Assembly (NCBI GenBank): GCA_040394475.1
Contig: JBEBSD010000020.1
Span: 1 to 64,000, forward strand
Length of the DNA: 64,000 nucleotides
Source of the DNA: JBEBSD01 sp040394475
Lineage (GTDB): Bacteria > Bacteroidota > Bacteroidia > Cytophagales > Spirosomataceae
Direction: 5' to 3'
Shown: piece after piece, positions 52,389-62,461 of the stretch
Layout: each line of letters starts with the position of its first letter
How positions within the stretch are numbered: position 1 is the stretch's first letter
The notes under the pieces: generated by a model
The model's input: only the letters and a program-made list of their open reading frames with translations
Told to the model about the DNA's origin: nothing
The model's database searches: none
Translations under genes and position numbers: made by a program

Positions 52389-53429
52389 TCATTCCCCGCG
52401 GCAAACCCGGTGAACAAAGGCCAATTTTTCCATCACCATCGGAGAAATATAGAAAGCATAAAAATCGGGGTGCCCCATGCTCCTGTTGAGGTGATTGAAT
52501 GCGGTTGTAAGCGGCAGCCACAGACGGATCATCTCCTGAAAATCTGCCATTTCATAGGGGTCTTTCCGGATATCAACCTGGTAGGCCGGGTGGTTGTTCA
52601 CGTGCGGATGGATACCCATCCCGAATGCCCAGGCCGTCTCAAGCGAATCCATAACATGCAGATAGTTCGCCCAGGTCTCGGCCCAGTCTTCCCACGGATG
52701 CGCCGTCGCATACGCGCTGATATAATGTTCCTGCCACCCTTCGGTTGCACCGTTTTCGTAGTAATCGTTCAACGAAGCTGCATACTCCGCCCGTTCGTCC
52801 CCAAATAAATGCCTGAAATGCGGTCCGTACATCGTATGCTGCACCAACCGGTACCAATAAAAATGGCCGACCTCATGCCTGAAATGTCCCAGTACCGTCC
52901 GGTATTTTTCACCCATCTGCAATTGGGTAATGCGGCGCTGGATTTCATCCGCTTCTTCGATATTGATCGTCACCAGGCCATTTGAATGGCCCGTCACCAC
53001 GGGTTCACTGGTCAGTTCGCTGGAGAGAAATTCAAATTGCAGTTCTGAGTTACCGATACGCAATGGCAATCGCAGCCGCAGCAACGAATAAAGCAACCGG
53101 CGCTTTGCCACCTCGAGCTGCTGCCAGCGCTGAACATTTCCCGGTAAAGAGAGATTCGGGATAACATGGTTACGGGCGCAGGACAAACAATAGGACTGGT
53201 CCGTTTCGGCCGGCACCAGCCAGTTGCATACCCCGTAGGCCGCGTTCGCACACAGGCGGTAACGCTTCGACGGTTCCGACAGATCGGTCCATACTCCCCC
53301 GTGCCCGCCGGTTAAGGTAACCAGTCGAAGTCCTTCGGGATCGAACCCCGCCTTATGTCCGCAAGCCACACACCTGTCGTTTTCGAAATAAAGCATATTC
53401 CCGCAGGAACCACAGGTGAATAATTTCAT
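52389..53429 (-). CDS. Putative zinc-binding metallopeptidase (COG4307 type)
   Basis: The 346-residue protein opens with zinc-ribbon pairs (Cys6, Cys9, Cys20, Cys23, and a second set at Cys60, Cys68, Cys81, Cys84). It then carries a gluzincin-like active site HEVGH (185-189) and a downstream WEDWAETWANYLH that may give a third ligand. It matches the family annotated as putative zinc-binding metallopeptidase with an N-terminal zinc ribbon. No signal peptide, so it is cytoplasmic. It lies 90 bp after a CBM9-like gene and may be the last gene of that small cluster. Confidence 0.85.
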   Translation of the reverse strand: MKLFTCGSCGNMLYFENDRCVACGHKAGFDPEGLRLVTLTGGHGGVWTDLSEPSKRYRLCANAAYGVCNWLVPAETDQSYCLSCARNHVIPNLSLPGNVQRWQQLEVAKRRLLYSLLRLRLPLRIGNSELQFEFLSSELTSEPVVTGHSNGLVTINIEEADEIQRRITQLQMGEKYRTVLGHFRHEVGHFYWYRLVQHTMYGPHFRHLFGDERAEYAASLNDYYENGATEGWQEHYISAYATAHPWEDWAETWANYLHVMDSLETAWAFGMGIHPHVNNHPAYQVDIRKDPYEMADFQEMIRLWLPLTTAFNHLNRSMGHPDFYAFYISPMVMEKLAFVHRVCRGE

Positions 53430-53519
53430 TCGCTATAAAGTATTATACTTCCCATTTGGTTGCCGGCAACCCGGCTGACTCCTTACTACCTCCCTGTACC
53501 GGCAGCGCCCGGTTCGCCG

Positions 53520-54149
53520 TTATTCCGGAATCGTTATCTTACCAAACCGGGATGGCCGGTGAAATGCCGGCTCAGCCCCGCTGTGCGTCGCACTCCAGCA
53601 TAGAAAGTGGCAATTTGTCGTACTGCATTCCCAATCCTCATCCGCTGACGGGCTGTGCAACACAATCCGATAAAAGTTCAGCCGGTAGGCAGTGCTGCGG
53701 TCCGGGCCCAGCAACGACCAGGGAATTGTCAACTCCCCGGCCCAACTGCCGGCGGTGCGCGTCACCTGGTGCGCTATCGTACCGTAGGGAATCATTTCCA
53801 GTTCCAGCGGCCCTACACCCGACTCATTGGTCATCCAACCGGTAAACAAGGCATTGTTCGGATTGATCTCCACTTCCAGGTACCGCTGCGGCTGACCGGC
53901 TCCTGCCGCAATAAAAACCTCGAAAACCTCTTGCCTCCAGAGATCCGTATTATGCTCCGTATACGTGTTACGGTCCAGGTAAGGATTGTCCAGGCATTCA
54001 AATGCCACCCGGAGTCCGGTATCGGTAGCCAGTAGGCGTACATCCGTACGCACCCCGTCCTCCCGGATCCCGTCGGTAGCATGGGCAAAATAAGGGGTTT
54101 CCAGGGCAACCCATTCGTTGAAAGGTAATTTAATCTCAGGCAGCTCCAT
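53520..54149 (-). CDS. CBM9-like domain protein
   Basis: The 209-residue protein consists of one carbohydrate-binding family 9-like domain. The signature features are the metal/ligand face (LWRQEVFEVFI), YLEVEINPNNALFTG and the closing WSATHSGAEPAFHRPSRFG. There is no signal peptide. Related stand-alone CBM9-like proteins are common in Bacteroidota and their ligand is not known. It starts 11 bp after the upstream lipoprotein gene. Confidence 0.8.
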   Translation of the reverse strand: MELPEIKLPFNEWVALETPYFAHATDGIREDGVRTDVRLLATDTGLRVAFECLDNPYLDRNTYTEHNTDLWRQEVFEVFIAAGAGQPQRYLEVEINPNNALFTGWMTNESGVGPLELEMIPYGTIAHQVTRTAGSWAGELTIPWSLLGPDRSTAYRLNFYRIVLHSPSADEDWECSTTNCHFLCWSATHSGAEPAFHRPSRFGKITIPE

Positions 54150-54160
54150 CCGATATGTTG

Positions 54161-54760
54161 TTACTGAAGCTTTTCCAACTTTCCCAAATCAATATCCTTC
54201 AGAATCGATTTAAGCTGTGCCATTTCTACATTGGACCCTTCCAGGCTCAGTACATACCGATCGGCTACCATTAGCTTCAGCTCTCCGTACCTACCCTCAT
54301 TATCATATTTTTCAAATGCTTTATGGCCCTCAATTTTGACCGTACGCTCATATCCTGTTGATGTTTCCTTATCCGTCTCGGCCAATGCCCATGCGGCGAC
54401 CCCCATTGCACCAAAGCCTCCTATTCCCCCGGTATCCATGATTTCGATGATTACCGATGCCTCCTCGTTACGATACTCACCCCTGGCCTGTGAAATCGTC
54501 ATTCCAAGAGCGCCGTTTTTTTCGCCCGATGCTTCTGTGCGGGGAATTCCGGCTACTGTTTCCGGCAGCAGGTTTTTCAACTCCCGGAAGTCGACCGGCT
54601 CTACGGGCTCTTTATTTTGCAGTTCTTCCGCCTTTTTCGCAAACTCCTGAATGGCGCTCAGGGCATTTTTAGGCTCCTCTTTCGCTTCATCCGACTTTCC
54701 ACCACAATTCCACAGCATCAACCCACTCAGCACCACACCGGCTACTACAATTTTTCTCAT
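54161..54760 (-). CDS. Small lipoprotein of unknown function
   Basis: The 199-residue lipoprotein has the lipobox LWNC (Cys19) followed by Gly-Gly, then a charged helix (about 30-50). A compact domain follows with a Gly-rich turn (DTGGIGGFGAMGVAAWA) and alternating strands up to DRYVLSLEGSNVEMAQLKSIL. I know no named family. It heads a minus-strand cluster with the CBM9-like and metallopeptidase genes, and is divergent from a small membrane protein. Confidence 0.8.
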   Translation of the reverse strand: MRKIVVAGVVLSGLMLWNCGGKSDEAKEEPKNALSAIQEFAKKAEELQNKEPVEPVDFRELKNLLPETVAGIPRTEASGEKNGALGMTISQARGEYRNEEASVIIEIMDTGGIGGFGAMGVAAWALAETDKETSTGYERTVKIEGHKAFEKYDNEGRYGELKLMVADRYVLSLEGSNVEMAQLKSILKDIDLGKLEKLQ

Positions 54761-54821
54761 AAGATTTAATTGTTTAAAGGGAATAAAACAGAATCAGGTA
54801 CTCTCAATCTGATTTTTTGAG

Positions 54822-54829
54822 TATTTTTG
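54822..54829 (+). promoter_or_regulatory. -7 box of the small membrane protein gene
   Basis: TATTTTTG fits TAnnTTTG exactly; the ATG follows 28 bp later. No clear -33 box. It supports the 60-residue frame being a real gene. Confidence 0.45.
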
Positions 54830-54857
54830 CCCCAAGTTAATTTTAATTCATCAAATC

Positions 54858-55040
54858 ATGGCACAAAATCACTCACAATCGGCAGAATTGCCTCAATGGC
54901 TTAACATCCTCATTTATATTTTGCTGGTTGCAATCCTTGGCGTCGTTGGTGATTTGTTTACGTTCGTTTTAGGAACCATTGGCCTTTCCATTGTCTTCGT
55001 TGCGTACTTTAATAGTAAAAAATCGGAAGAGGGTCATTGA
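54858..55040 (+). CDS. Small two-helix membrane protein
   Basis: A 60-residue protein with a polar N-terminus, one or two hydrophobic segments (about 15-50; LNILIYILLVAILGVVGD and LFTFVLGTIGLSIVFVAYF) and a charged C-terminal end (NSKKSEEGH). No family is recognised. A consensus -7 box 28 bp upstream, a good ATG context and isolation from other frames support it. It is convergent with the alpha-2-macroglobulin gene. Confidence 0.65.
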   Translation: MAQNHSQSAELPQWLNILIYILLVAILGVVGDLFTFVLGTIGLSIVFVAYFNSKKSEEGH

Positions 55041-55098
55041 GTAGAAGCAGCTCAACCCATTTCGTCCTGTACGACCCCCTCTCACCATTTTCCGACGA

Positions 55099-58000
55099 TT
55101 ACCGGATAATCAGGCGGCTTCCTTCGGAATGAGCGGTAAACTCCGGGGCATACAAGCATTGTATCCGGGTAATCCCATTACTGAAATCGCCCGGGTTGGA
55201 AGCGCGTAAAGGATACTCAAACACATAATTGCCTTTCGGCAGGTGGTCGAAAAAGAAATGCGTCCCGGCATCTTTCGTCGTCTCATAATAGAACAACCCT
55301 CCCTGTAATTTGTACCCGCTGATTACATTTACAGGTTCCAGTCCCGAGGCACGCATATCGTTCATATGCACAAATTCCATGTCCCTGTCGACTTCCAGTT
55401 CGATCCGGACCACCACTTTATCACCGGTTTTCAGCTCCGTTCCAACGGGCTTGAGTAAGGGCCCCTCTGCTGTATTGACTTCCACGAAAAGCTTTTTCCT
55501 GAGCACCAACGGGGTCGCTGCGGCGGTAATTTTATCCAGGTCTTCAAAATACTGCCAGTAAACGGCTCCCCAGGAAGGACGTCCCGCCGCCGCTGATTCC
55601 ACCTGTACGGTCACCGCTCCGGAAGCCGCCGTTATTTCGGCTGCCGGGATCCGCTCTTTAAAATAGCCTGTACCCGTCGCTCCTTTTTGAGAAAACTCCT
55701 GTTGTCCTGTCTGTATGGTCACTTCCGGTTGTTCTTCCAGCCACCCTGTCCCTCTGAGCAGCAGGGCGTAACAGGCAGCGGCAGTCGCTTTGGTACTTTC
55801 CCAGCGGTTAGTCTGTTTATTTGACAGCAGCCAGGTACGGATGCCATCCACCATCGCGCTGTCACTTGCAATCTCGTCAAACGCTTCCGCCAGCAGCGCC
55901 TGTTCTTCGATCGGTTGGTCCTGCCACCACCAGGCCCTGGTATTCCGTTTCCAGTACACCCCGAGCTCGTCGCTGCGGACGGCTGTTTCTTTGAGCGACG
56001 CCAGAATTTCCTTTGCAGTACGGGCATCGCCCGTACGGAAAGCCGTTAACGCAATCATGGCCTGCATGTACTTGTTCTGGCGTACCCAGTCCTTCTTCAC
56101 CTGGTCCAGGTAGTACTGATGCGCAATCTTAGTTGCTTTCGACATCACATTCTCCGTAAAAAAGCTCCTCATATAGAGGTATTGGATGGCCAGCGGACCC
56201 GGTTGCTGGATTTTCAGATCAGCTTTTGCACGAATAAGCTGCTGGTATTCCTTTTCCCAGTGTGCATCTGCAAAAGCCAATGCCTGCCGCGCAATCGCTG
56301 TCAGAGCAGCATCCTGCTTTTTCTCTACGGGCACCTGGCGGCGTAAATGACCGATCCCGGTCAGGATATACTGGCTGATGTAATAATTATCATGGCCCCC
56401 TTTAAACCAGGGAAACGCTCCACTTGGTTTTTGCTGTTCCGTTAATTTCGCCAGGGCGGCTGCGGCTTCGTTCCGCATCCGCACCAGATCGAAAAGCAGC
56501 GCTATCCGCTGTTGCTGCTCCGACTCGCTTCCGGCATCCATTACCCACGGCGTTTCTTCAAGGACCAGCGCTTTTAATTCAGGGTTCTTTTCAAGATTGG
56601 AGACAAAAGAAGCCGGTTCTGTATTTTTCCAGCTTTCCAATACGGCGGCCAATCGGGGAATACTGCCTGCAAGATGCGTCGCCAGGGCATTGGCGTAATA
56701 ACGGTTCCAGGTTTGTTCGGAACAATCATATTGATACTCCATCAGATAGGGAAGCGCCTGAACGACATTCCATGCGGGGTTGGCTGTATATTCCAAAGTC
56801 AGGGAATGGTGCCGGAGTGTTGTGCTCTGTGCGCTGTTCGACAGCTTTTCAAAGCGGTATGCTTTACTGCCGCTACCCGACTGCCGGAGGGGCATGGCTT
56901 CCGTTACCAGTAACTGATTGCTCAGTACCGGCACGACGTGTTCTTCTCCGTCGCTTATTCCCTCACCCCGGGCGACGATTCTTACCAGAACGGGCTGTGT
57001 ACGGCCCTGGGGGATCCGTATCCCGAAGAACACACTTTTGCTTTGCCCGGCAGCAAGTTCAAACGGCTGCTCCGGCAGTGTATTGGAGAACCCCTCATCA
57101 AGCAACTCTCTGCTACCGGCATCCAATACCTGCATCGTTACGGTCCCTTTTTGAGGCTTATCCGACAGGTTTACTACTTTGGTTCCTACCGACACGGCAT
57201 CGCCTACCCGCACAAAGCGGGGTATATTCGGCTGTACCATCAGCTCCTTCTGGGTTATAATTTGCTTAGCGCTATAGCCAAATGCCAGGTCGCGGGTATG
57301 TGCTAAGCCCTGAAATTTCCAACGCGTAAGGGCCTCCGGCATTGTAAACGAAAAGGAGACATTCCCCTCGTGGTCCGTACGCAATTCCGGGTAAAAGAAC
57401 GCCGTTTCGTTAAAATTGGATCGAACCTGTACGGGTTCCTGCGGCGCGGGCGCCTCGTTAACCGCGTCGCTATAGCCCACCACTACTTTCTCTTCGCTGA
57501 GATCAGCCGCCCCTGCGACCATTGCCATCTTCATTTGCGGCGCCGCCGCCCGGTTTTCAAGCAGCATATGCCGGTTCTGCAGTAGGAGAATGTCCATTAG
57601 CTCCTCATATTGTTTCTCCCAGTACAATCGCTCCGGCCGGCTATGGTGCAGCAATCCTGAACCAATACCAGCAAAATTCCATTGCCTGTTCCAGAGTACC
57701 CTTCCTCCAAACTCCGGCCAGATGGAAGGTTTGGTCCACTGGTGCGTCATGAACTGATCCAGCGAAGCGTCGTACATACTTCCCAGGAATTCGGCTGCCA
57801 CCTGTTCTCCTTTTATGCCGGCAATCCGGATTGTCCAGGTTTCCGTGCTTCCCGGCAATGTTTTGTCCCGGAAGGTTTCGTAGCTCAGTTTCAATTCCTT
57901 TTCCGTCCACGGCACCCTGATCACGTCCTGAAACTCGAATACCCGGTTATGCTTCACAAACAAAAAGCTTACACCGTACCCTCCTTTTTCCGCCGCGGAA

Positions 58001-61000
58001 GCCCCGAAAGCCAGGGGTTTAATCCCGGAGTCGATTTTGAAAAAGTCATACTTGCCTGCGCTGTTGTCCCGCGCGTCTTTTGTGGTTGTCTGAATGACAA
58101 AAATATCGGAAGCCGAAGTTCCCAGCAACACCTGAGTTGTTTCGCCGGGCGCAATCGGTTTACTCCCCTGGCTCCAAAGGTACTGCGGCACCAGGAGGCC
58201 GGGAGAAGCCTCTTCTATTAATTCTATTCTTTTTACTTCTTTCACCTCTTCCCCGTCGGCCGTCTCTACCGCCACTACCAGTTCATAAAAGCCCGTATTC
58301 AGGGTTTTGGTCAGCTCCAGAGGCCAGGTGCCGTCAGGGCGGGTATTCTCTCTTTTTGCAAACAGGATTTCACCCCTTTTCCAGGTGGACCAGTCACTTT
58401 CCTGATCGTACTCATCGTGCGGAAAAGCCTTTACAAACTCATCTTTCGAAAGGACAAAAACATCCGGGCGTTCCCAGTACCGGTTCCGGATCAGCCGTTG
58501 CTCTGGGACCAGTTGCCGGATCGTCACCTGCACGGGGACCTGGACAAAGGCGCCGGCCAGGTTTTCGGTACGGATGGTCAATGCTTTAAAATCGTTGCGA
58601 TCCCATTGTTCCGGAATCGTAGCGTTGATCACGACAGGCTTGTAGCTCACCGACACCGTCTGCCGGCCGGAGCGGGTTTCGCCATTGGTGTCTGTCACGT
58701 CAGCATACACCATGTAATCAAAAACAGGATCCAGTTCCTTCCGGATGCTCCGGTCGGGAAGAGCCTGGAAAAGGACTTCAAATGTACCGTCCGGCGCAGT
58801 AATTGTTTCACCATGCGCTATTTCTGCAGGGGTCACGGGCGGCCACCAGCCGCGCATAAACCGCCAGGGGTAAGGGAACCGCGGCGTGCGGACCACCCGG
58901 TAGCTCACTTTTGCCCCCTCCACTACATTTCCGGCATAGGCTGTGGCCCGGCCGGCCATCCGGATGGTGTCCGCTACCCGGAACGGTGTGGTAACCGTAT
59001 CAAAAGCGACCTCAAACTTGGGGCGTTTGTATTCCTCTACATTGAACGCGGTCCTGCCGGCAGTACCGCTCGTAACGGCGAGGGTATACCGGCCATTCAA
59101 CCCCATGACAGGCAATGCAAACACTCCGGAAAAAGACCCCATATCATTGGTGGTGACCTGTAGCGAATCCACCTTTTCACCGTTCACATTGGTAAGCGAG
59201 ACCGTCAGCCGACGATCCGGAACCACTTCATTCCCACGGGGATTCGTCCTGCTTTTCATGAGGATGCCCTTGAAATGGACATCTTGTCCCGGCCGGTATA
59301 TACTGCGGTCTGTAAAAAAGAACACCCGTTGTTCCTCCTGGTTCTTCGGCGGCGGCGTATTAAAGGAATGGTACTGTCGTTCGTTAATGAACAGGGTGTC
59401 TTTCCCGTGCGTAATTTTGAAGGCCAGCTGTTCGCCCGACGCCGTTTTCCCCTGAAGCTGCACCCTGCAATAGCCCAGGGAGTCCGTTGTCAGGCGTTCC
59501 CCCGCCTTCAGCTCATACTCCCGCCTGGCGGTATTGTACCCCTGCCGCCATACCTGGACGCCTGCACCCGCTAAAGGCGCCCCGGTTTCCCGGTCCAGCA
59601 CAAAATAATCTGTCCCCTGATTGACGTAACTGATCCCGGAAACATAAAACAACCCGGCGGTTACGATGCCCTCCCGCTCGTTTTGCTTCGGTTCGGAGGA
59701 AGCTACCAGGATATATTCCCCCACCGGCAATGCATCCACCTTCAATTCCGTGCGGTACGACTGATGATCTTCAAAATCCGGCACTTCCTGTTCCCAGGCC
59801 GCAATTTCACGGCTCCCGGACAGCGTGGTCCAGAACCGTTCTGGATCCTGCCTCCAGTTGCTCTCCTTCTGGGCCTGGGTGGCCCTTATCAGCCGAAAAT
59901 ACACTTTGGCGGTATTTTTATACGCCAGTGAAATGCGAAAAGGCTTTCCGGGGATATTGACCTTTTCAACGTCAAACGCCAGTTCCTTTTGCAGGATGTC
60001 ATTTTTTAAGTTCTGCGCATTGAATCCACCTTCTGTTTCGGGAAATTTTTTCAGCACTTCTTCGGCAATTGCCAGTGCCCTGACCGCCTCCAGCCGGTAA
60101 GCAGAATCGCTTTTATCCCGCTGGTATCGGGCGGCGTCCTGAAAATGCTGTAAGGCCAGCAGGTAAACGACCTGCGCACTTCCCGGCTGATCGGTATAGC
60201 GATTCGCGAGTGCCTGCAGCGCCGCTCTGTACAAGCGGGTTTTATCCGGATGCTGCAGCCGGCCATAGACGAACGCCAGCCGTTGCAGATCGGCATCGAT
60301 CAGGGCAGCGGGATCCGGATCGTTCAAATGAAACCGGAGTAACTGCTGAAACAGGCGCAACACCCGCCAGTCAGCCGAAGAATCGGCCGGGTTTTCCGGT
60401 ATCAGGTCCACAAATACCGCCGCCGGGGCCAATACCGCGGTATCGGTAAGTGGATAGAAATCAGCGCTGCTCCGTATCCTGTAGGCATCTGTCTGAAAGA
60501 ATTCTATCGCCCGGTGCGCCAGGAGGTCATACAATGCAGGTCGCAATGCCCCGGTATTTTTACCCGGCGTCACCGCCGGCTGCACGAACGACACCGCTGT
60601 CTGTTTTAATACGGCCTCCTGTTCGAGCGATTTCAGGTACAATGCCTCGATCCGCTCCAGGAAGTCGGTTGCCGACCACAAACTCAGGTCGTCGGATGGC
60701 GAGGTCGTAGCCGTCCGGTCACGAAGCTCCCATTGGTGCGTGGTGTAATAGCCAAAATACCAGTTGGCCTGAAGGCTATACAAAACAGAGCGGACAGGTT
60801 CGCTGGCCGCTGCAATTTCTGCTTCCAATAGCCTCGGCGCTTTGGTATCTGCCAGCTTGTCGCCGAGTTCTCCCTCCAATTGCACCCGGTACACCAGCGC
60901 TTTCAAAACATGTCCCTGCTGTCCGTCGGTTTTGGCTTGCCTGAAAATCGCGTCCACGGTCTTCAAAGCCGATTGGGGAAGTCCTTTGGCAAGGGCCGCC

Positions 61001-61113
61001 TCCACCGACTGCCATTCTGATTCATATTGCGGTAAAGGAGTCTGACTTAATCCGGGCATTCTTATAAAGGTTATGACCAACAGTGTATATAGGAAAAAAA
61101 GCGACCGTTTCAT
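55099..61113 (-). CDS. Alpha-2-macroglobulin family protein
   Basis: A very large (2004-residue) secreted protein with a signal peptide ending near PGLSQ and no lipobox, so it is probably periplasmic. An N-terminal helical region (about 25-390) precedes MG domains (FFFTDRSIYRPGQDVHFKG near 595 is the MG2/bait-side signature). The thioester motif Cys-Ser-Glu-Gln lies near residue 1460 (YDCSEQTWNRYY), and the thioester-domain helices and receptor-type domain follow. Such proteins trap proteases by covalent capture. In many bacteria the gene sits beside penicillin-binding protein 1C (pbpC); no such neighbour is seen here. It appears to be transcribed alone. Confidence 0.94.
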   Translation of the reverse strand: MKRSLFFLYTLLVITFIRMPGLSQTPLPQYESEWQSVEAALAKGLPQSALKTVDAIFRQAKTDGQQGHVLKALVYRVQLEGELGDKLADTKAPRLLEAEIAAASEPVRSVLYSLQANWYFGYYTTHQWELRDRTATTSPSDDLSLWSATDFLERIEALYLKSLEQEAVLKQTAVSFVQPAVTPGKNTGALRPALYDLLAHRAIEFFQTDAYRIRSSADFYPLTDTAVLAPAAVFVDLIPENPADSSADWRVLRLFQQLLRFHLNDPDPAALIDADLQRLAFVYGRLQHPDKTRLYRAALQALANRYTDQPGSAQVVYLLALQHFQDAARYQRDKSDSAYRLEAVRALAIAEEVLKKFPETEGGFNAQNLKNDILQKELAFDVEKVNIPGKPFRISLAYKNTAKVYFRLIRATQAQKESNWRQDPERFWTTLSGSREIAAWEQEVPDFEDHQSYRTELKVDALPVGEYILVASSEPKQNEREGIVTAGLFYVSGISYVNQGTDYFVLDRETGAPLAGAGVQVWRQGYNTARREYELKAGERLTTDSLGYCRVQLQGKTASGEQLAFKITHGKDTLFINERQYHSFNTPPPKNQEEQRVFFFTDRSIYRPGQDVHFKGILMKSRTNPRGNEVVPDRRLTVSLTNVNGEKVDSLQVTTNDMGSFSGVFALPVMGLNGRYTLAVTSGTAGRTAFNVEEYKRPKFEVAFDTVTTPFRVADTIRMAGRATAYAGNVVEGAKVSYRVVRTPRFPYPWRFMRGWWPPVTPAEIAHGETITAPDGTFEVLFQALPDRSIRKELDPVFDYMVYADVTDTNGETRSGRQTVSVSYKPVVINATIPEQWDRNDFKALTIRTENLAGAFVQVPVQVTIRQLVPEQRLIRNRYWERPDVFVLSKDEFVKAFPHDEYDQESDWSTWKRGEILFAKRENTRPDGTWPLELTKTLNTGFYELVVAVETADGEEVKEVKRIELIEEASPGLLVPQYLWSQGSKPIAPGETTQVLLGTSASDIFVIQTTTKDARDNSAGKYDFFKIDSGIKPLAFGASAAEKGGYGVSFLFVKHNRVFEFQDVIRVPWTEKELKLSYETFRDKTLPGSTETWTIRIAGIKGEQVAAEFLGSMYDASLDQFMTHQWTKPSIWPEFGGRVLWNRQWNFAGIGSGLLHHSRPERLYWEKQYEELMDILLLQNRHMLLENRAAAPQMKMAMVAGAADLSEEKVVVGYSDAVNEAPAPQEPVQVRSNFNETAFFYPELRTDHEGNVSFSFTMPEALTRWKFQGLAHTRDLAFGYSAKQIITQKELMVQPNIPRFVRVGDAVSVGTKVVNLSDKPQKGTVTMQVLDAGSRELLDEGFSNTLPEQPFELAAGQSKSVFFGIRIPQGRTQPVLVRIVARGEGISDGEEHVVPVLSNQLLVTEAMPLRQSGSGSKAYRFEKLSNSAQSTTLRHHSLTLEYTANPAWNVVQALPYLMEYQYDCSEQTWNRYYANALATHLAGSIPRLAAVLESWKNTEPASFVSNLEKNPELKALVLEETPWVMDAGSESEQQQRIALLFDLVRMRNEAAAALAKLTEQQKPSGAFPWFKGGHDNYYISQYILTGIGHLRRQVPVEKKQDAALTAIARQALAFADAHWEKEYQQLIRAKADLKIQQPGPLAIQYLYMRSFFTENVMSKATKIAHQYYLDQVKKDWVRQNKYMQAMIALTAFRTGDARTAKEILASLKETAVRSDELGVYWKRNTRAWWWQDQPIEEQALLAEAFDEIASDSAMVDGIRTWLLSNKQTNRWESTKATAAACYALLLRGTGWLEEQPEVTIQTGQQEFSQKGATGTGYFKERIPAAEITAASGAVTVQVESAAAGRPSWGAVYWQYFEDLDKITAAATPLVLRKKLFVEVNTAEGPLLKPVGTELKTGDKVVVRIELEVDRDMEFVHMNDMRASGLEPVNVISGYKLQGGLFYYETTKDAGTHFFFDHLPKGNYVFEYPLRASNPGDFSNGITRIQCLYAPEFTAHSEGSRLIIR

Positions 61114-61312
61114 GTTTATGGAAATTGGTTTGTCGGAAATTCGTTTCCCGCGTATCAGAAGTCACACCGCAGATTACCCGGATCTACACCGATCAGGTTG
61201 AGTGACCGGATGGGAAAACTATTGTAAGAACGAAAAAAATGATTCAATAATAATTATACTCCTGTAATTGTTTTCGCTGCTTCTGTTTAATTCGGAAACC
61301 CGATCGCGTTCG
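61114..61312. other. Intergenic stretch, no gene seen
   Basis: AT-rich spacing between the alpha-2-macroglobulin start and the aminotransferase stop. No repeat, hairpin or promoter box of note could be picked out. Confidence 0.4.
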
Positions 61313-62461
61313 TTACCCCAGATGAGCCGTTATCACCCCGACAATCCTGGCCAGTTCTTCCTCGGTCAGCCCGGAACCCGAAGGCAGGCAGAGTCCTTCG
61401 CTAAAAATGCTTTCAGCCACACGCGCTCCCCAGTAACCGGCTCCCTTAAAAACAGGCTGTAAATGCATGGGATTCCATGCATACCGCGACGCAATCCCGG
61501 CTCCGGCAAGCGCCGCATGAAGCGTTTCGGGCGTTGCCCCCGACCCGGGATGGATCCGCAAAACGGTTAACCACCGGTTGGAACGGGATTCCGGACGTTC
61601 CGGTTGGAAAGCAATCCCGGGGATTGCTCCCAGCATTTTCTGATAATAGTCAAAGTTACGCCGGCGCAGCTGTACCCGTTCTTCCAGCGCCTCCAGCTGG
61701 GCGAGCCCTATCGCGGCACAGAGGTTGCTCATTCTGTAGTTATACCCTACTTCCGAATGGCAGTAGTAAGGCAACTGATCTTTTGCCTGGGAAGCCAGAA
61801 AACAGGCTCTTTGCCGCAGCCGCTCATCCGGCAGCACCAAGGCCCCGCCTGCCGAAGTAGTCATCATTTTGTTCCCGTTGAACGACAGGACAGCCATTGT
61901 TCCAAAACTTCCCGCCTGCCGGCCCCTGTAGACGGATCCCTGTGCCTCGGCAGCGTCTTCCAGAAAGGGGACCTCATACCGGTTGCACACCTCCAGTACG
62001 TCGGTCAGCCGCAACGGCATCCCGAACACATGTACGCCGATGACGGCTTTCGGTTTTTTCCCTCTCCGGCAATAATACTCCAGGCATTTTTGCAAGTGAT
62101 ACGGATCGATATTCCAGGTTTCCGGCTCACTGTCAACAAAGACCGGAGTAGCTTTCTGATAGCAGACGGGGAAAACAGTGGCTGCAAAGGTCAGGGACTG
62201 GCAGACGACAATATCGTCCTTATCCACTTCCAGGAGCCGCATTGCCAGATGCAGGGCGGCTGTTCCCGCGTTCAGCGCGACAACCGGTTTATCATGCAGA
62301 TACGCCGATAATTCCTTTTCAAATGCCGCTGTACACGGGCCTTCCGGCGCGATCCAGTTAGCATCCATTGCCAGTCGCAGGAAGTCCATTTCCCTGCCGG
62401 TCAAATGCGGTGGTGAGAGCAGAATTTTGTTCATCGTCTGTGTGTATACTGGTTCGTTCAT
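61313..62461 (-). CDS. DegT/DnrJ/EryC1-family sugar aminotransferase
   Basis: A PLP enzyme (382 residues) that aminates a nucleotide-linked keto sugar for surface glycan synthesis (PglE-like). The PLP lysine is in SFNGNKMMTTSAGG (Lys198), the cofactor aspartate in LEDAAEAQG, and NAGTAALHLAM is typical. The ATG at 62461 overlaps the TGA of a decayed acetyltransferase frame (ATGA), suggesting translational coupling; the ATG at 62434 (MNKILLSPPH) fits homologues slightly better. It forms a cluster with a sugar transferase, the order seen in Pgl-type N,N'-diacetylbacillosamine loci. Confidence 0.92.
   Translation of the reverse strand: MNEPVYTQTMNKILLSPPHLTGREMDFLRLAMDANWIAPEGPCTAAFEKELSAYLHDKPVVALNAGTAALHLAMRLLEVDKDDIVVCQSLTFAATVFPVCYQKATPVFVDSEPETWNIDPYHLQKCLEYYCRRGKKPKAVIGVHVFGMPLRLTDVLEVCNRYEVPFLEDAAEAQGSVYRGRQAGSFGTMAVLSFNGNKMMTTSAGGALVLPDERLRQRACFLASQAKDQLPYYCHSEVGYNYRMSNLCAAIGLAQLEALEERVQLRRRNFDYYQKMLGAIPGIAFQPERPESRSNRWLTVLRIHPGSGATPETLHAALAGAGIASRYAWNPMHLQPVFKGAGYWGARVAESIFSEGLCLPSGSGLTEEELARIVGVITAHLG

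Noticed and set aside
53459..53470. Perfect 12-bp palindrome GTTGCCGGCAAC
   Set aside because: A single short palindrome in a GC-rich gap; no second copy or linked promoter was seen.
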